A stretch of 59,562 nucleotides of DNA from Spirulina sp. CCY15215 (GTDB lineage Bacteria > Cyanobacteriota > Cyanobacteriia > Cyanobacteriales > Spirulinaceae). Of this stretch, positions 1-7,514 are shown piece by piece. The stretch is taken from assembly GCF_016888125.1 (NCBI RefSeq), contig NZ_JACSWA010000595.1:1-59562 (forward strand), read 5' to 3'. Every line of letters starts with the position of its first letter. The stretch's first letter is position 1. The notes beneath the pieces were generated by a model, which was not told the DNA's origin, ran no database searches, and saw nothing but the letters and a program-made list of their open reading frames with translations. A program made the translations under genes and the position numbers.

Positions 1-74
1 TCGCTAATTGCATAAATAGTCTACCCAATGAACCCCATTTAAACGCGATCGCATTAACAATTCACGATTTTATC

Positions 75-245
75 GTAGTGCGAGCATCTTGCTCGCTGGC
101 TTTAATAAAATCCCTCGCTGGCTTTAATAAAATCCCTCGCTGGCTTTAATAAAATCCCTCGCTGGCTTTAATAAAATCCCTCGCTGGCTTTAATAAAATC
201 CCTCGCTAATTGCATAAACTTCCTCGCTAATTGCATAAATAGTCC
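75..245. repeat. 22-bp tandem repeat array with leading hairpin
   Basis: Five perfect head-to-tail copies of a 22-bp unit beginning TCGCTGGCTTTAATAAAATC occupy 93-202. Two diverged copies beginning TCGCTAATTGCATAAA follow at 203-223 and 224-245, and the diverged form also occurs at 1-21, so the array may continue off the left edge. The array is preceded by a perfect 7-bp stem hairpin at 80-96 (GCGAGCA, loop TCT, TGCTCGC) inside a GTAGTGCG context. There are no unique spacers, so this is not CRISPR. It lies directly downstream of the minus-strand DUF499 gene. Function unknown; probably an intergenic repeat family. Confidence 0.9.
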
Positions 246-248
246 CGA

Positions 249-3200
249 TTAATCATATTTGACCATCGCCGTTAAACTCAAGCGATCCACAGGATTGCGA
301 AAGAGAGAACCTTGAATTGCCTTGAATTCCGTCCCATTTGGCGCGATCGCCGACTCAAATTCAAAAGTCAAACTCAGACTCACATCCCCCTCTACCTTCG
401 GCTGACTGAGTAACCCATTCAGAGTCGAGAAAAACCCCTGAAAACCGCGCCTATCGCCTTGATACAACAAACGCACAAACTGTTCCCCCGTTTGAATCGT
501 CGTAGTTTGGTCAATTTGCGGCTTAAATCGTTCCAATAAGGAAATAGCCGTCCCCAGCTTGCGATAGTCCATCACCGTCTCCACAGACACCGTAAAACGA
601 GAAATCCCCGTCACCTTGTTATCAGCACAGCAATCGCCAAACTCCGCAAAAACCCGATTGGGAGTCCCGACAAAATTCAACTGTTCCGGTTTAACATCAA
701 ACAGTCCAGGCGTATCCCCGGCTGAGGGAGAACTAGCCGAGGCACCGGACCCATAAGTTCCCCCCGTCCCCGCTATTTTAACCTGTACTTCCTGGGTCGC
801 CGTTTCCCCGTCGCCATAGTCCGCCACCAAACGAAACAGAGTATTTTCCCCCACCTCTCCCTCATACTCATCCGATGGGCGAAACTCCCCCGGAATAGGG
901 CGATCGTTCTGATAGAGTTGAATTTTTAGCGCTTCCTTCGCCTTCCACCGTACCCGCACTGGTTTAATCGCCGCCGTTGAGGGCATTAATTGGGCATTCA
1001 GTTCGATTACCTTGGGTTTAGGGGGTTCGAGAATACCGCGACGATAGAGAGTTTGGCGATCGCTAAACTCAATCGTATCTGGGGGAGTGAAAGCCGCGGC
1101 CTCAGTCTTGATATAAACCTTTTGACCCATTTCTAAATCCCATTGTCCCAACTCCAACCCCCTGCAAATCGTCTGACGCAGTTTAGGAATTTCTGCATCG
1201 ATAGGCATATTCAGAGACAAATTTTTCGAGAATTCCTCCCGCAAACTCTTCGTTGTCCAGCGATCCAACCCCGCCGGCCAAACCTTTTGTAAAATATAAG
1301 CCGGGGCAAAAGATTTCGCCATCTCCTCCCCTTCCTGGCGAATCTTTTGACAGTCTCGCAGGGCTTTTAAAATCAAATCTTGTTGATTACTTTTCCCCTT
1401 CACCGTACTGGAATCCTGCGCGGGTAAAGTGTAGTGTAGCAAGCCCTTGGGAGCTTTCACTTTATCATTAGCGGGATAAAATAGATGGCGATAGGCATTG
1501 GTGAGGGCGATACGCACAGCCAAATCAATGTCCCCATTTTTTTGTTTGAGTTGCTTTTTCTGGCTTTCCGAAATATCATCCAAGCGATTAGGACTTTTGA
1601 GAATATTTTTAATCGCCTTATACTCCCGCGCCAAGTCGATCGCCCTCTCCAATTCCTGACGATTGGCCACCAAAAACAAGAGACGATTGCGAAAAGTGCG
1701 AAATTTCCCCGATTCCCCCGTATTGTTAAAAATCTGCTCAACTAGGGGAGGAGGAGGATCCTGGGAAGATGTCACCGTCACCTCATCAAAATCGATCGCG
1801 CACAGAGCCAGAGAATCCGCAGTATCATCTACATCTGAGGCTGAATCTGGAGACGAAACCAACTTAAATACCTTCGTGGCAAAAATACTATCTCGGCGCG
1901 ATCGTAGTTCTTCCTTCGCTTCTGCTTTGCCGATTTGTTCTTTCTCCTCCGTGATAATCTTATTAATGGAAGGCTCTTCTTTAAACCGAGCAATAGATGT
2001 CACCGGATCGATATCCAAATACCACGCAACTTTCCCCAATTGCTCCAAAACCCGCTCCACAAAACCAATCTCCGTATCAGGCGTTAAAAGAGAAAGGTTT
2101 AATTCTGCCCGTCGGATACCGGAAGAAATCCCTTGGGTCAAGGAGTGCAAAAAAATAGTTCTGGCTACCCAAGTTGAGAATGGGGGTTTTCCGGCCGCGA
2201 TCCAGTGTCGATCCTGTACTTGAGTATAAGCCTCCCGACCGTCAGGATTGTAGATATCTGCTTGAATGGGTAGACGCATGAGGGGAAGTTGTAAGCGAGA
2301 AGTGAGATCGCTGGTTACTTTCTCCTCCACCCCCACAGGAATATGATGAGTGTGAATGAGGGGAATCCAATCTGAAGCGGGATCGGAATTTTGCCAGAGG
2401 TATTTTACCACCGAGGCAAATAAACGCAATGCCCCCCGAGTGCGTTGAAATTCGGGAATCGATGCAATTTTTTGGGTCAGAAGTTTGAAAAGTTCGGGAT
2501 GAAAGGGATAGGAGGAGGCGATCGCCTGACCATAGGAAGAATCTTTACAACCATCCGGCAAGTTCAATCGACTGGTACGATAGGCATTGAGGTACTCTTT
2601 AGCGGCATCTTGGGCGGCATCCTCACTGACCCTCTCAAATAATCTTTGTTTGACAATATTATAGATTTCCACATCCGTCGAAGGACTCAAAACCCTCTCC
2701 TGACGACTGGATGCCTGAATCAGTTCATTGAGATCGGCGGTTTCCTCCGCAAAAGTATCCGACGCAGAAGCCAGAGAATACACCAAAATCAATTGAGAAG
2801 AAGAAGCGGCCAAATCCATCAAGGAAAAGAGAAAAGCCACCACTTGTTTCGCCAGGGTACTTTGTCCCACCGCTTTAGCCATTGCAGCCCGAAGATAGCG
2901 GGCGATCTCATCAAGGATAATAACCCCAGGCTTCCCCTCCATCAACCGTTCTAGCACCGAAGTTCCTGGGCTGATCCCACTTTCATCGGAACCTTTAAGC
3001 AAATCGTAACCGCGAATGCCACCGATTTGATAGGCAATTTCCCCCCATAAAGTATAGGTTGTGATGCCCGTATCGGGGTGATAAATGCCATTTTCCGGGT
3101 CAAGATCCCGACCGTCTATAGCCGCAACCCTAACAGCATAATCGGGAATCAAAGCGAGGTCAGCAAAACGTTCTAAACCGGAAATTCTTCGTCCTTGTCT

Positions 3201-3497
3201 ACAAATATGCCAGAGGGCGATCTCATCGTGGGTTTTTCCCCCCCCAAAGCTAGTTTCAAGGCGAATAATGGCAGATCCTACCTCTCCCCCCGTCAAGCGT
3301 CCAAATACTTCGCGAATGAGGGTTTTAATGCCATCCGTGGGAAAAGTATTGGCAAAAAAGACCTCCGCATCTTGATAAACCCGAGGGGCTGTCCCTTCCA
3401 CCACTGGGCGAATTTTGGCCGCAAATATTTCTTCTGCTAACTCTCCGGTTTGAATTTCCGCTCTGGGAATACAGGTGGTTAAAATGGATGGCAACAT
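249..3497 (-). CDS. DUF499 (COG1483) AAA+-type ATPase, putative defence-island component
   Basis: A 1082-residue predicted P-loop ATPase. Residues 85-89 form a Walker A-like GGGKT preceded by ETSF, and a Walker B-like IILDE lies near 193-197, the arrangement known for DUF499/COG1483 proteins. The length fits that family, so it looks full length. The protein has no signal peptide and should be cytoplasmic. Family knowledge: DUF499 ATPases are often encoded beside a DUF1156-type DNA methylase and a helicase/nuclease, and have been predicted to act in defence. No such partner is visible here; it would have to lie beyond coordinate 1. The start at 3497 is the first ATG after an AT-rich gap shared with the divergent phosphatase gene. 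The anti-phage role is inference. Confidence 0.8.
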   Translation of the reverse strand: MLPSILTTCIPRAEIQTGELAEEIFAAKIRPVVEGTAPRVYQDAEVFFANTFPTDGIKTLIREVFGRLTGGEVGSAIIRLETSFGGGKTHDEIALWHICRQGRRISGLERFADLALIPDYAVRVAAIDGRDLDPENGIYHPDTGITTYTLWGEIAYQIGGIRGYDLLKGSDESGISPGTSVLERLMEGKPGVIILDEIARYLRAAMAKAVGQSTLAKQVVAFLFSLMDLAASSSQLILVYSLASASDTFAEETADLNELIQASSRQERVLSPSTDVEIYNIVKQRLFERVSEDAAQDAAKEYLNAYRTSRLNLPDGCKDSSYGQAIASSYPFHPELFKLLTQKIASIPEFQRTRGALRLFASVVKYLWQNSDPASDWIPLIHTHHIPVGVEEKVTSDLTSRLQLPLMRLPIQADIYNPDGREAYTQVQDRHWIAAGKPPFSTWVARTIFLHSLTQGISSGIRRAELNLSLLTPDTEIGFVERVLEQLGKVAWYLDIDPVTSIARFKEEPSINKIITEEKEQIGKAEAKEELRSRRDSIFATKVFKLVSSPDSASDVDDTADSLALCAIDFDEVTVTSSQDPPPPLVEQIFNNTGESGKFRTFRNRLLFLVANRQELERAIDLAREYKAIKNILKSPNRLDDISESQKKQLKQKNGDIDLAVRIALTNAYRHLFYPANDKVKAPKGLLHYTLPAQDSSTVKGKSNQQDLILKALRDCQKIRQEGEEMAKSFAPAYILQKVWPAGLDRWTTKSLREEFSKNLSLNMPIDAEIPKLRQTICRGLELGQWDLEMGQKVYIKTEAAAFTPPDTIEFSDRQTLYRRGILEPPKPKVIELNAQLMPSTAAIKPVRVRWKAKEALKIQLYQNDRPIPGEFRPSDEYEGEVGENTLFRLVADYGDGETATQEVQVKIAGTGGTYGSGASASSPSAGDTPGLFDVKPEQLNFVGTPNRVFAEFGDCCADNKVTGISRFTVSVETVMDYRKLGTAISLLERFKPQIDQTTTIQTGEQFVRLLYQGDRRGFQGFFSTLNGLLSQPKVEGDVSLSLTFEFESAIAPNGTEFKAIQGSLFRNPVDRLSLTAMVKYD

Positions 3498-3517
3498 AAG
3501 ATCGTAATAAGATCGTA
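3497..3517. promoter_or_regulatory. 10-bp direct repeat abutting the DUF499 start codon
   Basis: TAAGATCGTA occurs at 3497-3506 and again at 3508-3517, an 11-bp period, close to one helical turn. On the minus strand this places two TACGATCTTA copies in the ribosome-binding position of the DUF499 gene, the nearer one running into its ATG. It could be an operator in the 128-bp divergent promoter region or a slippage duplication. No Shine-Dalgarno sequence is visible in the same place. Confidence 0.3.
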
Positions 3518-3625
3518 CTTTTGGGCTAGAAAATTTTCTTGAGAAGGACTGATGGGTAGAATAGAGTGAATAGAGTAATTTATTGAATCAACAGTAAGTA
3601 ATTATAGACTGAAATACTTTTGATT

Positions 3626-4270
3626 ATGAGCTTAAAAATCTACTTTTTGCGCCACGGAGAAACGAGTTCCAGTCAAACTGGAACTTATTGTGGCAGATTG
3701 GATATCGATTTAACCGCAGAAGGGGTACAAATGGCGGAAGATTTCGCTAAGGCCTATCAAGATATTCCTTGGAAAGCCATCTATTCTAGTCCTCTACAAC
3801 GGACGATCGCTACTGCTAAACCCCTGTGCGATCTCCTCGGAATTAATAGCCAACGACGACATGGACTTAAGGAAATTTTCTATGGGGAATGGGAAGGGAA
3901 AACACCGGAAGAAGTGAACCGAGATTTTCACGATGATTATGTCCGTTGGCTGGCAGATCCTGGCTGGAGTAGTCCGACGGGAGGCGAAAAAGGGATTGAT
4001 ATTGCCCGTCGCAGTTCTGAAGTACTGGAAGAAATCGAACAAACCTATAAGAATGGTAATGTTTTAGTAGTCTCCCATAAAGCAACAATTCGCATTATGT
4101 TATGTTCTCTGTTGGGAATTGATGTGGGACGATTCCGCGATCGCATTGGTATGCCTGTTGCTTCGGTCAGTGTTGTGGAAATAGCTGAACGCGGTCCCCT
4201 CTTACACAGGATGGGGGATTGCTCTCACTTGCGAGAAGAGTTGCACCAGAGAAAGGAGATACAAGGATGA
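3626..4270 (+). CDS. Histidine phosphatase family protein (phosphoglycerate mutase-like)
   Basis: A 214-residue cytoplasmic enzyme of the histidine phosphatase superfamily. The N-terminal FLRHGET carries the catalytic RHG histidine; YSSPLQRT supplies the second conserved arginine; VVSHKATIR near the C terminus carries the second catalytic histidine. Substrate cannot be read from sequence; cyanobacterial relatives are annotated as phosphoglycerate mutase or alpha-ribazole phosphatase. The ATG at 3626 is preferred over an in-frame TTG at 3620 because the domain begins directly after it. Its TGA stop overlaps the ATG of ackA (ATGA), so the two genes are probably translationally coupled. Confidence 0.88.
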   Translation: MSLKIYFLRHGETSSSQTGTYCGRLDIDLTAEGVQMAEDFAKAYQDIPWKAIYSSPLQRTIATAKPLCDLLGINSQRRHGLKEIFYGEWEGKTPEEVNRDFHDDYVRWLADPGWSSPTGGEKGIDIARRSSEVLEEIEQTYKNGNVLVVSHKATIRIMLCSLLGIDVGRFRDRIGMPVASVSVVEIAERGPLLHRMGDCSHLREELHQRKEIQG

Positions 4271-5481
4271 AAGTGTTGGTACTCAATGCAGGTTCAAGCA
4301 CGCAAAAAAGCTGTCTCTACAATATCCCCAGTTCAAGTTTACCGGAACAGGCTCTAGAACCGTTATGGGAGGGGGCGATCGATTGGGGGCGATCGGATCG
4401 GGTGGAGTTAACTATCAAAGCCAACGATCGCCAGCGCAAAATCTCTCTCAATACGAAGTCGCGATCGCAAGCATTAACTCACCTTTTAAAAACTATCACT
4501 CAAGAAGAAACAAAAGTTTTAGAGAACTTAGAGGAGATTGATATTATTGGGCATCGAGTGGTTCACGGTGGCACGGAATACAGCCAACCGACACCAATTT
4601 CCCCAGAAGTGAAAGCGGCGATCGCCAAGCTGATCCCCCTCGCCCCAACCCACAACCCAGCACATTTAGAAGGAATGGAGGCGATCGCGCAAATATTGGC
4701 AAATATTCCTCAATTAGCGGTATTTGACACCGCCTTTCACAGTCAAATCCCCCTCGCCGCCGCCGCTTATCCCATCCCTTATGATTGGTTGGGAAAGGGC
4801 ATCCGTCGCTACGGTTTCCACGGTATCAGCCATCAATATTGCGCCCGTCGCGCCGCGCAAATCTTAGATCGTCCCCTCAATACCCTCAAACTTATCACTT
4901 GTCATCTGGGCAATGGTGCCTCTCTCGCAGCAGTTGAAAAGGGGATAAGTATCAATACAACAATGGGTTTTACCCCTCTGGAAGGGCTGATGATGGGAAC
5001 CCGCAGTGGTTCGATCGATCCTGCTATTGGCATCTATCTTATGCGAGAAGAGGGTTTCACCGTCGATCGCCTCGATCGCCTCTTAAATCAAGAATCGGGG
5101 TTAAAGGGAATTTTTGGCACGTCGGGAGATATGCGAGAAATATCGGCGGCGATAGACAAGGGAGATGTTCGCGCCAAGTTAGCTTTTGCCATGTACATCC
5201 ATCGCTTAAAGATGGGAATTGGGGCAATGGCAACCAGCCTGGGTGGGTTAGATGCCCTGGTGTTTGCGGCAGGAGTGGGGGAAAATTCCCCGAGGGTGCG
5301 AGAGTCTGCTTGTCAGGGTTTGGGGTTTTTGGGGGTGAATTTGGATAGAGAGAAAAATTTAGCGCATCCCGTCGATGCAGACATTGCCACGACTGAATCA
5401 AAAGTGCGAGTTTTGGTGGTGCATACCCAAGAAGATTGGGCGATCGCCTCTGAATGTTGGCGATATTTAACGCACCTCTAA
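4267..5481 (+). CDS. ackA: Acetate kinase
   Basis: A 404-residue acetate kinase, which interconverts acetate plus ATP and acetyl phosphate plus ADP in fermentative and overflow metabolism. The N-terminal VLVLNAGSSTQKS is the family signature, and HRVVHGG, DTAFH, GFHGISH, HLGNGAS and MGTRSGSIDPA are in the expected order. Length is normal. The ATG at 4267 matches the usual N terminus and is preceded by AAGGAGATACAAGG, which gives a good ribosome-binding site inside the end of the upstream phosphatase gene. Phosphotransacetylase is not in this window. The ATGA overlap implies co-expression with the phosphatase. Confidence 0.97.
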   Translation: MKVLVLNAGSSTQKSCLYNIPSSSLPEQALEPLWEGAIDWGRSDRVELTIKANDRQRKISLNTKSRSQALTHLLKTITQEETKVLENLEEIDIIGHRVVHGGTEYSQPTPISPEVKAAIAKLIPLAPTHNPAHLEGMEAIAQILANIPQLAVFDTAFHSQIPLAAAAYPIPYDWLGKGIRRYGFHGISHQYCARRAAQILDRPLNTLKLITCHLGNGASLAAVEKGISINTTMGFTPLEGLMMGTRSGSIDPAIGIYLMREEGFTVDRLDRLLNQESGLKGIFGTSGDMREISAAIDKGDVRAKLAFAMYIHRLKMGIGAMATSLGGLDALVFAAGVGENSPRVRESACQGLGFLGVNLDREKNLAHPVDADIATTESKVRVLVVHTQEDWAIASECWRYLTHL

Positions 5482-5566
5482 GGGATATCCTCCCCGCGAT
5501 CGCCCATGCGAAGGTAAAATTTTAAAGTGTTACCAATGAGCAATTATCCAATTTGAGGTGTGAGTT

Positions 5567-6370
5567 TTGAGCGTTTCTAAATCCCCCGCATGGCACTGGC
5601 AAGACTGGGAGGGTATGCCCTATCTGACCTGTAGCCTTTTGCAAGATTGGCCCCACGGCTTTTTCAGTCAACAGTTTTATCCTCGTCCTCCCGTTGACTT
5701 AGCCAAAATATTACACCCAGAAGCCCCAGCTTATCGTCTCAAACAGGTTCACGGCAATCGAGTTTTAACCCCCAGCGAGATCGATCGCGAAATCAAAAGC
5801 GGAGAATTGGACACGGAATTTCCCCCCGCAGATGGTGTCTTAACGGAAGCTGAAAATCAATCGGTTTGGGTCGCAAGTGCCGACTGTACCCCGGTTTTAA
5901 TAGGCGATACTACCACGGGACGGGTCGCCGCCCTTCATGCGGGATGGCGCGGAACCGCACAGAAAATCGTTCCCGAAGCGGTTTCTCGCTTGATTGAGAA
6001 GGGAAGTAATATAAAAGACTTACGATTTGCCCTCGGTCCCGCGATCGCCGGAGAGGTCTATCAGGTCACGGAATACGTTGCTGCTGAGGTTGGGGCAAGT
6101 TTAGTCGAAAACGCAGAGAAAAGCACCCCAGAGGCGATTCTAGCTGCCTTAGAGAAGATTGAATCCCCCCCCATCCTGCCCGATCCTCAACCCGGACGAG
6201 TGCGCTTGGACGTGCGACGGGTGAATGCACTGCAAATCGAACAATTGGGAGTTAAACCCGAATCTGTTGCGATCGCCCCTTTCTGTACCTATCAAAATGG
6301 CGATCGCTTCTTCTCTTATCGCCGCACCAAAGAGAAAAAAGTACAATGGTCTGGGATAGTTGATAGTTGA
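5567..6370 (+). CDS. pgeF: Peptidoglycan editing factor PgeF (YfiH/DUF152, multicopper polyphenol oxidase fold)
   Basis: A 267-residue cytoplasmic protein of the PgeF/YfiH family, which removes mis-incorporated amino acids from UDP-MurNAc peptide precursors; purine-nucleoside activity is also reported for relatives. Conserved metal and active-site segments are visible: KQVHGN, SADCTPVL and LHAGWRGT, with PFCTYQN and FFSYRR near the C terminus. No in-frame ATG precedes the conserved region. The TTG at 5567 is the start, 6 bp downstream of an in-frame TGA and of a GAGGTG ribosome-binding element. The last codons and the TGA stop are made by the start of the heptamer repeat at 6355. Confidence 0.92.
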   Translation: MSVSKSPAWHWQDWEGMPYLTCSLLQDWPHGFFSQQFYPRPPVDLAKILHPEAPAYRLKQVHGNRVLTPSEIDREIKSGELDTEFPPADGVLTEAENQSVWVASADCTPVLIGDTTTGRVAALHAGWRGTAQKIVPEAVSRLIEKGSNIKDLRFALGPAIAGEVYQVTEYVAAEVGASLVENAEKSTPEAILAALEKIESPPILPDPQPGRVRLDVRRVNALQIEQLGVKPESVAIAPFCTYQNGDRFFSYRRTKEKKVQWSGIVDS

Positions 6371-6386
6371 TAGTTGATAGTTGATA
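6355..6386 (+). repeat. STRR heptamer array (GATAGTT)4
   Basis: Four perfect GATAGTT copies at 6355-6382 plus a partial GATA. The array begins inside the 3' end of pgeF and supplies its last sense codons and stop codon. Short tandemly repeated repetitive heptamers are a known class in cyanobacteria. The same heptamer occurs at 34254-34285 on the opposite strand and in a long array at 55992-56247. Confidence 0.9.
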
Positions 6387-6425
6387 ACGGGATCGGTAAT
6401 TCTTTAATTGCTAATTGCTAAAAAT

Positions 6426-7514
6426 ATGGACATTGAATTTCATTATTATATGACATACTCCATCGCAACGCGAGCGGGATTTTCGCCTCTCGAGGCGAGA
6501 ATTTTGGCTTATTCTTCTCAGTATGTCGATAATAATTCAACGGTTTTTAAAATTGATGAAGGGAAAAATAGTGAATATTTTAATCATATTACCCAAACCT
6601 TTAATATTCTGAAGTCCAAGAATGAATTACTGAAAATATATCCTGTCTTTCATTTTATCCCAGGAGACCCTTTTGCCGTTAGCGCCCGACGCAAAGATGG
6701 ACAGCGCCATTTTCTGAATACGACCCCCAATAGTATTAGTGCTAATCGCATTATTGATGATGCTTTAGCCAGTAAAAATCTCTATCGGATTGGTATTGCT
6801 TCTCATGGTTATGTCGATACTTGGGCGCATCAAAATTTTGTCGGTTATTATGATGAATTTAATGCCGTTAAAGGAATGTTAAGATCGGCTTTACCTCATG
6901 TCGGTCATGCTGATGTCAAGCGCTATCCCGATTGGCCGGCTTTAATTTGGCACGATTATCGCCTCATTTCTCCTCACGATAAAGTTAACAATAAATTGCG
7001 TTTTCTGGATGCAGCTAAACATTTATTTTATAAATATTGTTTCTATTTAGAAGGTGTCGATCCTCGCGATCGCAGAGAAAAAGATGCTCTAGAATTGGTT
7101 CGCGATCTCGATCGCGCCATTGGTGATTACGATCCTAAAAATCGTCACAGACGCGATCGCATTCAACGTTATCTTGCCTTAAGCGAACAAAAAATCTATG
7201 GAAAGGAACAAATTCCACTATATAATAAATATCTTTGGCTTGAACGTGCGGTTACTCGCAGCGAAAATGAATTTGGCGATCGCAACAAAGGACACCGCAA
7301 AAAAGGTTTATTTTTTAGTTTAACAACTTTTAAAGCCCCCTATTTTTGGCGAGAAAATTATCAACAAAGTCACTGGTACCAATTCCAAGAAGCTGCAAAA
7401 AATCAACAAAAAGCAGCTTGGAATATTTTATATGAAACTAAATTTCGCTATTTAGATATTCCTCAATATTATTCTAGTCATTCTTCAAAGCACAATGATT
7501 ATGCCAAAATTTAA
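6426..7514 (+). CDS. DUF6765-like protein
   Basis: A 362-residue protein opening with MDIEFHYYMTYSIATRAGF, which resembles the opening of DUF6765 proteins. A later SHGYVDTWAHQNF segment has the His-Asp-His spacing typical of metal-binding sites in phospholipase C or P1-nuclease-like folds, but the activity is unknown. No signal peptide or membrane segment is seen. The ATG at 6426 is chosen over an upstream TTG at 6408 because the conserved part starts there. The 3' end overlaps the next gene by 20 bp, so the two are likely co-translated. Family assignment is from memory of the N-terminal motif. Confidence 0.65.
   Translation: MDIEFHYYMTYSIATRAGFSPLEARILAYSSQYVDNNSTVFKIDEGKNSEYFNHITQTFNILKSKNELLKIYPVFHFIPGDPFAVSARRKDGQRHFLNTTPNSISANRIIDDALASKNLYRIGIASHGYVDTWAHQNFVGYYDEFNAVKGMLRSALPHVGHADVKRYPDWPALIWHDYRLISPHDKVNNKLRFLDAAKHLFYKYCFYLEGVDPRDRREKDALELVRDLDRAIGDYDPKNRHRRDRIQRYLALSEQKIYGKEQIPLYNKYLWLERAVTRSENEFGDRNKGHRKKGLFFSLTTFKAPYFWRENYQQSHWYQFQEAAKNQQKAAWNILYETKFRYLDIPQYYSSHSSKHNDYAKI

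Noticed and set aside
93-245. CRISPR-like array
   Set aside because: Copies are directly adjacent with no unique spacers, and no cas genes are present; it is a simple tandem repeat.
1663-2223. 186-codon plus-strand frame opposite the DUF499 gene
   Set aside because: It lies entirely antisense to a well-supported gene, has no domain and no ribosome-binding site; it is a shadow of the minus-strand coding frame.
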